Source: Thalassospira indica
Lineage (GTDB): Bacteria > Pseudomonadota > Alphaproteobacteria > Rhodospirillales > Thalassospiraceae
Direction of reading: 5' to 3'
Length of the DNA: 64,000 nucleotides
NCBI RefSeq assembly: GCF_003403095.1
Contig: NZ_CP031555.1
Span: forward strand, 2,088,001-2,152,000
Under the pieces are notes generated by a model. The model was not told the DNA's origin. It made no database searches and saw nothing but the letters and a program-made list of their open reading frames with translations. This document shows positions 28,710 to 37,479 of this stretch, one piece after another. The number at the start of each line of letters is the position of its first letter. Within the stretch, counting starts at the first letter, position 1. Made by a program: the position numbers and the translations under genes.

Positions 28710-29762
28710 ATGATCCGCGTTCGATCCGCCATTTCGCCAAAGAATCGCAACATCCTGATGGCCCTTGCCGTCGGAGCTGTGTTTGGCATGACATCACTCG
28801 GATCCCAACCGGTTCACGCGCAAGACGCCAATATGTCGCGTCAGGTAGAACAACTGCGCAAGGACCTCGATCTTTTGCAACGTTATGTCTATCGCGAAGG
28901 CACCGGTGACGCCGCACAGGCCGCTGTTTCGTCTGGTGATGGCGGCGGGTCTGCAACCCCGGCTGCCGCACGCCAACAGGTCCAGATCAGCGCTCTGGAA
29001 CGCACGACCACCCAACTGACCGGTCAGCTTGAAGAATTCGACTACCGCATTCGCAAGATGGAAGACCGTCTGGAACGTCTGGTGGCCGATATTGATTTCC
29101 GCCTCAATCAGCTTGAAAGCGGCGGCGTTGCGACCAGTGGTGCAAATGCCGGTGGGTCAACTGCACCGCTTGCTGCGGGCACGGCCGCACAGGGCGCCAA
29201 TAACTCTGCCGTCAACAGCGCACCGGCTGCTGCCGGTTCGGGCGAGCCCTTGAATGAGCGCGGCACCCAGCTGTTTGGTGTGATTGAAAGCGAAGGCCAG
29301 CCGCCGCAAATTCCAAGCGGGGCAGCCGCATCGAACGCATCTTCACCAACACAGAGTGCTGCGGCAACCACCGGCACGCCTGAAGAACAATATCGCGAGG
29401 CCTTTGGCCTTCTGCGCAAACAGGATTTCCAGGCCGCCGAACAGGCGCTGGGCAATTTCGTCAGCAACCATCCCAACGATCCGTTGGCGGGTAACGCGCA
29501 ATACTGGCTGGGTGAAACCTATTACGTGCGCGGCCAGTATGAAAATGCTGCCATCGCCTTTACCGAAGGTTTCCAGACCTACCCCGACAGCACCAAGGCA
29601 CCAGACAACCTTCTGAAACTTGGCATGTCGCTGGCCAATCTTGGCAAGAACGAAGATGCCTGCACGGCGTTTGGTCACCTGATCGACAACTTCCCGAACG
29701 CCTCGAATGTCGTTCTGGATCGCGCCCGTCAGGAACGCCAGAACCGTGGATGTCCGCAGTAA
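28710..29762 (+). CDS. cpoB: Tol-Pal accessory protein CpoB (YbgF)
   Basis: Periplasmic protein coordinating Tol-Pal function with peptidoglycan synthesis. 350 residues from the ATG at 28710, which has AAGGAC upstream; earlier in-frame starts would lie inside the pal terminator. Signal peptide about 1-38 ends at VHA/QDANMSRQ. A coiled coil (VEQLRKDLDLLQRYV, then ALERTTTQLTGQLEEFDYRI) mediates trimerisation, an Ala/Ser-rich linker spans about 150-230, and the C-terminal TPR domain includes EEQYREAFGLLRKQDFQAAE and GNAQYWLGETYYVRGQYE. Confidence 0.94.
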   Translation: MIRVRSAISPKNRNILMALAVGAVFGMTSLGSQPVHAQDANMSRQVEQLRKDLDLLQRYVYREGTGDAAQAAVSSGDGGGSATPAAARQQVQISALERTTTQLTGQLEEFDYRIRKMEDRLERLVADIDFRLNQLESGGVATSGANAGGSTAPLAAGTAAQGANNSAVNSAPAAAGSGEPLNERGTQLFGVIESEGQPPQIPSGAAASNASSPTQSAAATTGTPEEQYREAFGLLRKQDFQAAEQALGNFVSNHPNDPLAGNAQYWLGETYYVRGQYENAAIAFTEGFQTYPDSTKAPDNLLKLGMSLANLGKNEDACTAFGHLIDNFPNASNVVLDRARQERQNRGCPQ

Positions 29763-31237
29763 ACCCTGCGTATGACAGACCGATGATCGGCAACCTTACG
29801 ACATCAGAAAATCAAAATACGGCGTCCGGTGGATCTCCACTGGACGCCGTTGCCTTTGATAGACTGATGATGGCGTTTGCCCCGTTTGAAACCGCCCCTG
29901 AAATCCTTGTTGGTGTCTCGGGTGGGGCCGACAGCATGGCACTCACTCTGCTGGCCCATGACTGGTGTCAGGCACAAGGCGGGCGCGTGGTCGCCGTTAC
30001 GGTTGACCATGGTCTGCGCAAGGCCGCCGCTGACGAGGCCCGCTGGGTCGCAGCCGAACTTGCCCGCCATAACATCGAACACATCACCAAAGACTGGCAG
30101 GGAGAAAAGCCAACCGGTGCCGTGCAGGAAAAGGCGCGCCAGGCCCGCTATCAGATTTTTGATGACCTGATGCGTGATACCGGCATTTTCCATCTGTTGG
30201 TTGCCCATCATGCCGGCGACCAACACGAAACCATTGCCATGCGCCGCGATCGCGGCACGACCCCGATTGGGCAGGCAGGAATGTCTGCGCGCCGCTACCT
30301 GCGACATGGCCGGGTGCTGCGCCCGCTTTTGGGTGTTGCCAAGACTGACTTGGTGGCGACCCTGACGGCACGCGGGCAGGCGTGGATCGAAGATCCTTCC
30401 AACATCGACGACAAGTTCGAGCGTGTGCGCGTGCGCAAGGCGTTTGAGGCGGGGGCATCACGCCCGCCCGATATAACCGCCGACGCATCGGCGCGCCGTG
30501 AACTTGAAACGGGCATTGGCCGATTGCTGGCCGGGGCGGTGACCCTGCACGCGAGCGGGGTTGCGATCCTTAACCCGGATGTGCTGCTGGATCCGAAAAC
30601 AGATCGCAACGCCGCGATCCATGCGCTGGGGCAGGTGGTGCGTACAGTGGGGGGTGCCGGATATATGCCTGCGCTTGATAAACTGCGCGGTGCGCTTGAT
30701 CGCCTTGGTGCGGATAAAACAGCCCGCATCAGTCTGGGCGGCTGCGTCTTGCACGGTCGGAAAGGCGGGATTTGCGTTTATCGCGAATTTGGCCGAATGG
30801 CGCAGGATCCGATTGCGTTGGATGGCGAATCACTCACACGATCTTTGGTTGTGCGGTTTGATAATCGCTTTGAATGGCAGCCAGATGACGCTGAACTTTC
30901 AGGGCAAACTGGACGTTGGATCGCCCCGCTTGGCCTTTGTGATGTGTTTCACACGAAGTCTTTTCGTGCCGCATTGGGCGAAATTGCACCATTTATTGGT
31001 AATTTACCGCGCGCAGCCCTTGCATCCATGCCTGCACTCTACGATAAAGAAGGCTTGTTATCTGTTGGCGGGCTTGAGGTTTCGGAGCTTTCCGACGTAC
31101 TATCCGCCGCCGGTTGCGGACGGCCTCTGGGCAGGGACCTGATCGCGTCTGGTGGCAGTTGGCAGTTTGCGCCGCAAGTACCTTTGTGGGAAAGTGGTTT
31201 CAAATCGTCACCGAAACCCGACAACCTACTTGCGTAA
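29750..31237 (+). CDS. tilS: tRNA(Ile)-lysidine synthetase TilS
   Basis: Modifies C34 of the tRNA(Ile) CAU anticodon to lysidine, which makes it read AUA. PP-loop motif LVGVSGGADSMALTLL near residue 55, then TVDHGLRK, the HHAGDQHETIAMRRDRG block and a C-terminal substrate-binding half of low conservation. 495 residues from 29750, overlapping the cpoB end by 13 bases; an alternative ATG at 29783 would avoid the overlap, and neither has a strong Shine-Dalgarno. tilS before ftsH is the usual order. Confidence 0.92.
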   Translation: MSAVNPAYDRPMIGNLTTSENQNTASGGSPLDAVAFDRLMMAFAPFETAPEILVGVSGGADSMALTLLAHDWCQAQGGRVVAVTVDHGLRKAAADEARWVAAELARHNIEHITKDWQGEKPTGAVQEKARQARYQIFDDLMRDTGIFHLLVAHHAGDQHETIAMRRDRGTTPIGQAGMSARRYLRHGRVLRPLLGVAKTDLVATLTARGQAWIEDPSNIDDKFERVRVRKAFEAGASRPPDITADASARRELETGIGRLLAGAVTLHASGVAILNPDVLLDPKTDRNAAIHALGQVVRTVGGAGYMPALDKLRGALDRLGADKTARISLGGCVLHGRKGGICVYREFGRMAQDPIALDGESLTRSLVVRFDNRFEWQPDDAELSGQTGRWIAPLGLCDVFHTKSFRAALGEIAPFIGNLPRAALASMPALYDKEGLLSVGGLEVSELSDVLSAAGCGRPLGRDLIASGGSWQFAPQVPLWESGFKSSPKPDNLLA

Positions 31238-31322
31238 GCGGGGCTTATGACTATTTGATTGTCAGACCCTGCGCAGGAAGTTTTGCGTCACGGCACACAC
31301 AAATTGCGACCAGTAGCTTGGA

Positions 31323-33266
31323 ATGAATATGGGAAAAAATCTCGCACTGTGGGTTATTATCGCCATCCTTTTGGTGGCGCTGTTTAACCTGTTTCAGTCG
31401 CCCTCCGGACGGTCCGGTCAGTCGTCGCTGGCATTTTCGGACTTCCTGGCCGAAGTGGATTCAGGTCAGATTTCCGAAGTCACCATCCAGGGCAACAACC
31501 TGACTGCAGAAACGCGCGACGGTCGCTCTGTTAATGTTTACACCCCGGATTATCCGAACCTAGTTGAAAAGCTGAACGACAAGGGCGTGCGCATCATCGC
31601 ACAGCCTGAAGAAAGCCTGTCTCCGTTGATGAGCGCTTTGATCAGCTGGTTCCCGATGCTTCTGATCATCGGTGTCTGGATCTTCTTCATGCGCCAGATG
31701 CAGGGCGGCGGCGGCAAGGCCATGGGCTTTGGCAAGTCCAAGGCCAAGATGCTGACAGAGAAGTCCGGCCGCGTGACCTTCGAAGATGTCGCCGGTATTG
31801 AAGAAGCCAAAGGCGAGCTTGAAGAAGTCGTCGACTTCCTGCGCGATCCGCAGAAGTTCCAGCGCCTTGGCGGTAAAATCCCCAAAGGCATGCTGCTTGT
31901 CGGTCCTCCGGGTACCGGTAAAACGCTGCTGGCGCGTGCGATTGCCGGTGAAGCAAACGTTCCGTTCTTCACCATCTCGGGTTCTGACTTCGTTGAAATG
32001 TTCGTCGGTGTCGGTGCATCGCGTGTGCGTGACATGTTCGAACAGGGCAAGAAAAACGCACCTTGCATCATCTTCATCGATGAAATCGACGCTGTCGGCC
32101 GCCATCGTGGTGCCGGTCTTGGCGGCGGTAACGATGAACGCGAACAGACGCTCAACCAGCTCCTCGTCGAGATGGATGGTTTCGAAGCCAACGAAGGTGT
32201 GATCCTTGTGGCTGCTACCAACCGTCCGGACGTTCTGGACCCTGCATTGCTGCGTCCGGGTCGTTTCGACCGTCAGGTCGTTGTGCCGAACCCGGATCTG
32301 GAAGGCCGTGAACGCATTCTGGGTGTTCATGCGCGTAAAGTCCCGCTGGGTCCGGATGTCGATCTGCGCACGGTTGCACGTGGTACCCCGGGCTTCTCGG
32401 GCGCGGATCTGGCAAACCTTGTCAACGAGGCAGCTTTGCTTGCGGCCCGTCTTGGCAAGCGTGTTGTCACCATGGCTGATTTCGAAAACGCCAAGGACAA
32501 GGTCATGATGGGGGCTGAACGTCGCTCCATGATCATGACCGATGACGAGAAAAAGCTGACCGCCTATCACGAAGGTGGTCACGCACTGGTCGCACTCCAT
32601 ACGCCTGCGTCTGATCCGATCCACAAGGCCACCATCATCCCGCGCGGTCGCGCACTGGGTATGGTGATGCGTCTGCCGGAACGTGATCAGGTGTCCAAAT
32701 CCTACGAACAGCTGATTTCCGACCTTGCGGTTGCCATGGGTGGCCGCGTTGCCGAGGAAATCATCTTTGGCAAGGACAAGGTCACCACGGGGGCATCTTC
32801 GGACATCAACATGGTGACGCAATATGCGCGCAAGATGGTGACTGAGTGGGGCTTCTCCGACAAGCTCGGGAATGTCAAATACGTTGATAACCAGGAAGAA
32901 GTGTTCCTTGGTCACAGCGTTGCCCAGCACAAAAACGTTTCGGAAAAAACAGCACAGCTGATTGACGAAGAAGTCCGTCGTTATTCCGACGAGGCTTATG
33001 AATTCGCCAAGCGCGTTCTGACCGAACATCTTGATGACCTGCATAAGCTTGCAAAAGGTCTTCTGGAATATGAAACCCTGTCGGGCAAGGAAATCGACGC
33101 GCTGCTGCGTGGCGAGGAAATCAACCGTCCGGGCCATACTTCGGGTGGCGGCAAGGATGCAGGTGGTGGACGTCGCTCTACGGTGCCAAGCACCGGCGGT
33201 GCCCGCAAGGATAACCCTGGTGACGGCGGCGGGGACCTTTCCCCGGAACCGCAACCGGGAAGCTAA
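31323..33266 (+). CDS. ftsH: ATP-dependent zinc metalloprotease FtsH
   Basis: Membrane-anchored AAA protease degrading misassembled membrane proteins and regulators. 647 residues with TM1 about 7-24, a periplasmic domain, TM2 about 102-122 ([19 protein letters not shown]), Walker A GPPGTGKT, Walker [14 protein letters not shown], the second region of homology and the zinc motif [10 protein letters not shown]. The Gly-rich C-terminal tail is typical. Start 31323, with a possible internal ATG at 31329. The 85-base upstream gap may hold a promoter. folP follows 13 bases downstream. Confidence 0.97.
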   Translation: MNMGKNLALWVIIAILLVALFNLFQSPSGRSGQSSLAFSDFLAEVDSGQISEVTIQGNNLTAETRDGRSVNVYTPDYPNLVEKLNDKGVRIIAQPEESLSPLMSALISWFPMLLIIGVWIFFMRQMQGGGGKAMGFGKSKAKMLTEKSGRVTFEDVAGIEEAKGELEEVVDFLRDPQKFQRLGGKIPKGMLLVGPPGTGKTLLARAIAGEANVPFFTISGSDFVEMFVGVGASRVRDMFEQGKKNAPCIIFIDEIDAVGRHRGAGLGGGNDEREQTLNQLLVEMDGFEANEGVILVAATNRPDVLDPALLRPGRFDRQVVVPNPDLEGRERILGVHARKVPLGPDVDLRTVARGTPGFSGADLANLVNEAALLAARLGKRVVTMADFENAKDKVMMGAERRSMIMTDDEKKLTAYHEGGHALVALHTPASDPIHKATIIPRGRALGMVMRLPERDQVSKSYEQLISDLAVAMGGRVAEEIIFGKDKVTTGASSDINMVTQYARKMVTEWGFSDKLGNVKYVDNQEEVFLGHSVAQHKNVSEKTAQLIDEEVRRYSDEAYEFAKRVLTEHLDDLHKLAKGLLEYETLSGKEIDALLRGEEINRPGHTSGGGKDAGGGRRSTVPSTGGARKDNPGDGGGDLSPEPQPGS

Positions 33267-33279
33267 CAGAAAGAGACTG

Positions 33280-34395
33280 ATGGACGAGATCAAACGATCG
33301 GTCCTGCGAAGCCCCGCCGATGTGCGGGGCTTTGCCGATTTTGAAGGACCGCTTTACTACGCACCGACCGGTTTCATCGACCATGCCGATGATCCCAATA
33401 CCTTGCCACTTGCCGGATCACGCCGGGGTTTTTCGGCACTTGAAATCATCCGTCGCCGCGAAGGTGGCGGTGCTGAAAGCATGATCCTGCCGCTGCTTGC
33501 CCTTGAAGGCTGGGTGCAAAATAGTGGCCGGGTTGATGAAATCAATGCGGTGCTGGACCGCCTGATGGCCAAACGCCCTGATTATGCCGGGCTTGATATG
33601 GCGTCCTGCCATGTGATGGGCATCATAAATGTCACGCCTGACAGCTTTTCCGATGGCGGCGATTACAACACCACCGAACAGTCTGTGGCACGCGCCATGG
33701 CGATGATAGAGCAGGGCGCATCGATCATTGATGTCGGCGGCGAATCAACCCGTCCGGGGGCCGATACCGTTTCCGAGGACGAGGAAATCAATCGTGTAGT
33801 CCCGGTGATCCGCGAATTGGCATCCAAGGGGCACGTTGTTTCGATCGACACCCGCCATGCGGGCGTGATGGAGGCCGCGATTGAGGCCGGTGCTGCGATC
33901 ATTAATGACGTTACCGGTCTTGAAGGCGATGAACGCTCGATGGAGGTTGCCGCTGCATCTGGCAAACCGGTGATGCTGATGCATATGCAGGGTGAACCGG
34001 GCACCATGCAGGCCGACCCGAAATATGATTGCGCGGTGCTTGATATCTATGACTATCTGCTCGATCGCATCGAAAGCTGCGAGCGGGCGGGTATTTCACG
34101 CGATCGCATCTGCATCGATCCGGGCATCGGCTTTGGCAAGACGCTGTCGCACAATCTTGAACTGCTGTCGCGCTTGGCCATTTTCCATGGATTGGGCTGC
34201 CCGATCCTGCTGGGAACCTCGCGCAAGTCATTCATCGGCAAGATTGATCCCAAGGCCGACCCGAAGCAGCGTCTGGGTGGTTCAATCGCGTCTGCGGTCA
34301 ATGGATGGCGTCACGGGGTTCAGATGATCCGCGTGCATGATGTGCCCGAAACCGTGCAGGCGATTTCTGTGGCCAGTTCCACATCTATTGTCTGA
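33280..34395 (+). CDS. folP: Dihydropteroate synthase FolP
   Basis: Condenses p-aminobenzoate with dihydropterin pyrophosphate in folate synthesis; target of sulfonamides. 371 residues. The DHPS core begins near residue 110 with VMGIINVTPDSFSDGG, then DVGGESTRPGA, the NDVTGLEG block, PVMLMHMQGEPGTMQ and the C-terminal GTSRKSFIG. About 100 extra N-terminal residues (APTGFIDHADDPNTLPLAGS region) precede the barrel, as in other Rhodospirillales. The ATG at 33280 lies 13 bases after ftsH. A strong terminator follows; glmM, the usual next gene, is displaced by 5.4 kb. Confidence 0.95.
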   Translation: MDEIKRSVLRSPADVRGFADFEGPLYYAPTGFIDHADDPNTLPLAGSRRGFSALEIIRRREGGGAESMILPLLALEGWVQNSGRVDEINAVLDRLMAKRPDYAGLDMASCHVMGIINVTPDSFSDGGDYNTTEQSVARAMAMIEQGASIIDVGGESTRPGADTVSEDEEINRVVPVIRELASKGHVVSIDTRHAGVMEAAIEAGAAIINDVTGLEGDERSMEVAAASGKPVMLMHMQGEPGTMQADPKYDCAVLDIYDYLLDRIESCERAGISRDRICIDPGIGFGKTLSHNLELLSRLAIFHGLGCPILLGTSRKSFIGKIDPKADPKQRLGGSIASAVNGWRHGVQMIRVHDVPETVQAISVASSTSIV

Positions 34396-34459
34396 CGGTG
34401 TGTTTGGCGCATCGTCTGCACGTATAGCTTGTAATTTTATCGACATCGTTTAAAACATG

Positions 34460-34508
34460 GCTCGCAATCGCAAGCAGGCTTGGCTTCTGATCGATTGCGA
34501 GCTTTTTT
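34460..34508 (+). terminator. Rho-independent terminator of ftsH-folP
   Basis: Perfect 11-bp stem GCTCGCAATCG (34460-34470) / CGATTGCGAGC (34492-34502) with a 21-base loop, followed by six T. It occupies most of a 66-codon minus-strand open frame, which is therefore not called as a gene. The rest of 34396-34657 is AT-rich and likely holds the regulator's promoter. Confidence 0.85.
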
Positions 34509-34657
34509 GCGGCAAGTTCGATTCTGGCATTTTCTGACCATTTAAGGTTGATACTTGCAGAATCGGTCCTTTGACCACATACCAATAGGTATCAAACAAA
34601 AGTGACATCAAAGTCACAGTTGATGGTTGGACAACAAGCGAACGCGAAGGTCTTTAG

Positions 34658-35446
34658 ATGAACGAGATTGGCGGTCTGACACAGCCGTTCCCTGCTGATG
34701 TCAGGTCTGGCTGGAATGCTATGACGCACTGTGTATATGTCGTGGAAGATAACACCGATCTGAACAAGGATCTGTGTGAGTATCTTGAGATGTGCGGTTT
34801 CGATGTGGTCGGTTGTGAAACCGGTGCTGCATTTTACCGCGCACTTGCTGCGCGTAAACCTGATGCGGTCATTCTTGATATTATGCTGCCCGACGCGGAT
34901 GGCTATGAGCTGGCTCAGCATGTCCGCAAAACCGTTGACTGCGGCATCATGATGCTGACCTCGCTTTCGGGAATGGACAATCATCTGACCGGCTATAAAT
35001 CCGGTGCCGATGTCTATTTGACGAAGGACAGCCCGCTATCGGTGATCGAAGCCGCCCTCAAACCGCTTCTGCGCCGCGCGTCACGCTCAGATAACGAAGC
35101 GGCGGCTGAAACGGCAATTCCCGAGGATAGCTGGGTTCTTGATATGCTTAACTGGACCCTGCGCAATCCCCAAGGCAATGAAGCCAAATTGACGGCGACG
35201 GAACGCACCATCGTCAAGATCCTGATTGATGCCAATGGGGCGTGGCTGACGCGCCCTGAAATCGTCGAAGCCTTGGGTAAGGCCGACACGGCCGAAAACT
35301 GTCGTAATCTGGATACGGCAATCCGTCGCGTGCGTCAGAAAATCATCAAGGAAATCGGTGAAGAACTGCCTGTGCGAACGGCTTACGGTCGCGGCTATGC
35401 CTTTACGTCACCCGCCGCCATTGCCGGCGAGGCCGAGGCTTCCTGA
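34658..35446 (+). CDS. OmpR-type response regulator
   Basis: Two-component DNA-binding regulator of 262 residues. Receiver domain about 25-140: acidic pair Glu30-Asp31 (YVVEDN), phospho-acceptor Asp74 (VILDIMLPDADGYE), Thr101 (MMLTSLS) and Lys123 (YLTKDSPL). The C-terminal winged helix (about 160-250) has LTATERTIVKILIDANG and a wing ending YGRGYAF. A GAAGG ribosome-binding site supports the start, giving a 20-residue N-terminal extension; an internal ATG at 34721 would match shorter relatives. It converges on the two histidine kinases, its most likely partners. Confidence 0.93.
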   Translation: MNEIGGLTQPFPADVRSGWNAMTHCVYVVEDNTDLNKDLCEYLEMCGFDVVGCETGAAFYRALAARKPDAVILDIMLPDADGYELAQHVRKTVDCGIMMLTSLSGMDNHLTGYKSGADVYLTKDSPLSVIEAALKPLLRRASRSDNEAAAETAIPEDSWVLDMLNWTLRNPQGNEAKLTATERTIVKILIDANGAWLTRPEIVEALGKADTAENCRNLDTAIRRVRQKIIKEIGEELPVRTAYGRGYAFTSPAAIAGEAEAS

Positions 35447-35481
35447 TCCGTCTGTTTCCCACCCAAATAACGTGCGGCCAG

Positions 35482-37479
35482 CTACTCGCACGGTAAAAGC
35501 AGGCAAAGCTCGATGCTGCGTGCGCCCTTCTGGCGCAGGGTGATCGATCCCCCATGCGCAACGACAATACGTTGCGAAATATGCAGTCCGAGTGCGCGCT
35601 GTAGTGACTGGCTTTCCATATCGCGCCTGAACAGCGCATCGGAAATCATGGCGATCTCGTCTTCATCAAGTTCTTCACCGCGGCAGGGGATGCTGATTTC
35701 GACCCGCATCTCGGAATGTCGGTGAGTACTGATGTGGATCGGTGCCCCGTGCGCAAAGCGGCGTGATGTTTCAACCAGGTTCGTGATCGCAAGCCCCATC
35801 AGGGTTTCGTCGATAAAGACCTCGATACCTGTGGTTCGGCTCAATGCCGCCTGAACTTCCGCACCTTCGCGTGTGGTCTGGGCGACAAATTCCTGAAGAA
35901 ACCGGTTGATCGGAACTGTCTTGCGCGCAAGTGACAGTTCCTGGGTATCGATACCGTCCTTGGTCAGGAAAATATCGACAAGGCGCGCCAGTTTCTGCGC
36001 CTGAAGCTGAATGCGTTGCAAACGTTCAAGAACGTCATCCTTGTGGTTCGTAAGACGCAGCATCAGCATTTCCGATGATCGCTGGATCACGGCAAGCGGC
36101 GTTCGGAATTCATGCGACAGCATCGAAATCAGTTTGCGCTGTTCCTCGACCAGCGAGGTGGTTTCTTCTGCCTTGCGCACGACAGTGACCCGTTCCTTGT
36201 CCATGCGCGACAACCGCATCGTCATGATGATGCCCATCCCGACAAGGTGGAACATCAAGGTGTAGCTGTGCAGTTCCAGACGCAATCTGGTCGCATCGAT
36301 CACCCCCGAAAGGGCAAGCTGGATCATGATCGCCGCTCCGGTCGGGACGGCCAGAACCACAAGGAACGCCCAGTAACGCGGGTTGTGGATGTCTTCAAAC
36401 GCCCGTTTGATCAGAATTGCGCACATCGTGGCCATAAAGACCGAATGGCTTGGCACGATATAGGTGCCAAAGACGGTGTACAGATCGGTGGTCGCCCCGG
36501 CCGCAAAGGCCAGAACGAAAAACCCGTACGCGCAACATATCTTGTAGGCCAAAGGATACTTCTTTTTGGCGTCAATGATGTAGAGCCACAGGAACACCGT
36601 AACGCCATAGGTAACGATGTTGGCTGTTCCCAACAAAAAGTCATTCAGCCACGGTATTTCCGGTCGTAGTTCGCTTAAGACCACGCCATTGACGACGGCC
36701 GCTGTGACACCGATTGCTAGGACCCAGATGCTGTACAAAACGACAATCCGATCCCGGGCAATCAGACCAAGCGCCAGATAGGCTAACCCCAATGCCAGAA
36801 TGAAGCCAAAGAAAACATTCGACGCCAGATCACGGAAGGACAGCGAGGAAACCAGGTCGGTTGCCGGCCAAAGTGTCATCCAGATCAGATTGGCGCTATT
36901 GCTTTGCGACCGGACATAAAGGCGATAGTCGCCCGGCTCCATCAGGGGCAGGGCGGCAATATGTGTTCGTCCGCCATATTGGCGTGCGCTGGCGGGGACA
37001 TGATCGCCAAGACGGGTATGCCAGACCGGATCACCCAGTCCATCGGGCACCAGAAACACATCAATGAAATTCAGATAGTTCGGCCCGATTTCAAGCAGGG
37101 CACGTTTCGTCATGTCATTGCTGATGGTGAGATCAAGCTGATGCCAGATCACATCGCGGGTATACCCAAAGGACGGTATGGCAGGTGACTGCTGAAAGGC
37201 TGCATCTGGCAGGGCCTGGATCTCTTCAAAGCCAAGTTTGCGTGTGGTGTCGGCAAAGGACGCAACAAACCGGGTGATCTCAATCGGTTCTGTGACATTG
37301 CCCGGCAGAACCAGATGATCCTCATCACCATCCGGCATCACCGAAGATTGCGCGTTTGCACCGTGCCATGGCATCAAAACCATGGTTGCAATGATGAGCA
37401 ACACCAATGCCGCCGCCAAAGCTACAGCGGGCAGGGAATGTGTCATTGGCGAAGTGAACAGCGGCGATCTGATCGTCAT
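35482..37479 (-). CDS. 7TM (7TMR-DISM) histidine kinase with degenerate ATP-binding boxes
   Basis: A 665-residue membrane sensor kinase homologue. Signal/anchor about 18-40, an extracellular beta-rich domain (about 50-210, including IGPNYLNFIDVFLVPDG), seven hydrophobic helices about 222-420, then a HisKA domain with intact H-box MLSHEFRTPLAVIQRSSE (His456). The ATPase domain is damaged: the N-box reads TNLVETSRRFA, with Thr in place of the second Asn; the D-x-G-x-G box is replaced by IPCRGEELDED; and the G2 box reads QRALGLH. It may act as a pseudokinase or as a phosphatase/scaffold. Its ATG overlaps the stop of the upstream intact kinase by four bases. Confidence 0.9.
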   Translation of the reverse strand: MTIRSPLFTSPMTHSLPAVALAAALVLLIIATMVLMPWHGANAQSSVMPDGDEDHLVLPGNVTEPIEITRFVASFADTTRKLGFEEIQALPDAAFQQSPAIPSFGYTRDVIWHQLDLTISNDMTKRALLEIGPNYLNFIDVFLVPDGLGDPVWHTRLGDHVPASARQYGGRTHIAALPLMEPGDYRLYVRSQSNSANLIWMTLWPATDLVSSLSFRDLASNVFFGFILALGLAYLALGLIARDRIVVLYSIWVLAIGVTAAVVNGVVLSELRPEIPWLNDFLLGTANIVTYGVTVFLWLYIIDAKKKYPLAYKICCAYGFFVLAFAAGATTDLYTVFGTYIVPSHSVFMATMCAILIKRAFEDIHNPRYWAFLVVLAVPTGAAIMIQLALSGVIDATRLRLELHSYTLMFHLVGMGIIMTMRLSRMDKERVTVVRKAEETTSLVEEQRKLISMLSHEFRTPLAVIQRSSEMLMLRLTNHKDDVLERLQRIQLQAQKLARLVDIFLTKDGIDTQELSLARKTVPINRFLQEFVAQTTREGAEVQAALSRTTGIEVFIDETLMGLAITNLVETSRRFAHGAPIHISTHRHSEMRVEISIPCRGEELDEDEIAMISDALFRRDMESQSLQRALGLHISQRIVVAHGGSITLRQKGARSIELCLLLPCE

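Noticed and set aside
31560..33293. 577-codon minus-strand open frame opposite ftsH
   Set aside because: Shadow of ftsH, created by strong codon bias; no domains or ribosome-binding site.
34385..34585. Small minus-strand gene after folP
   Set aside because: Its central part is the perfect 11-bp folP terminator stem with T-run, it lacks a ribosome-binding site and its product is unrecognised.
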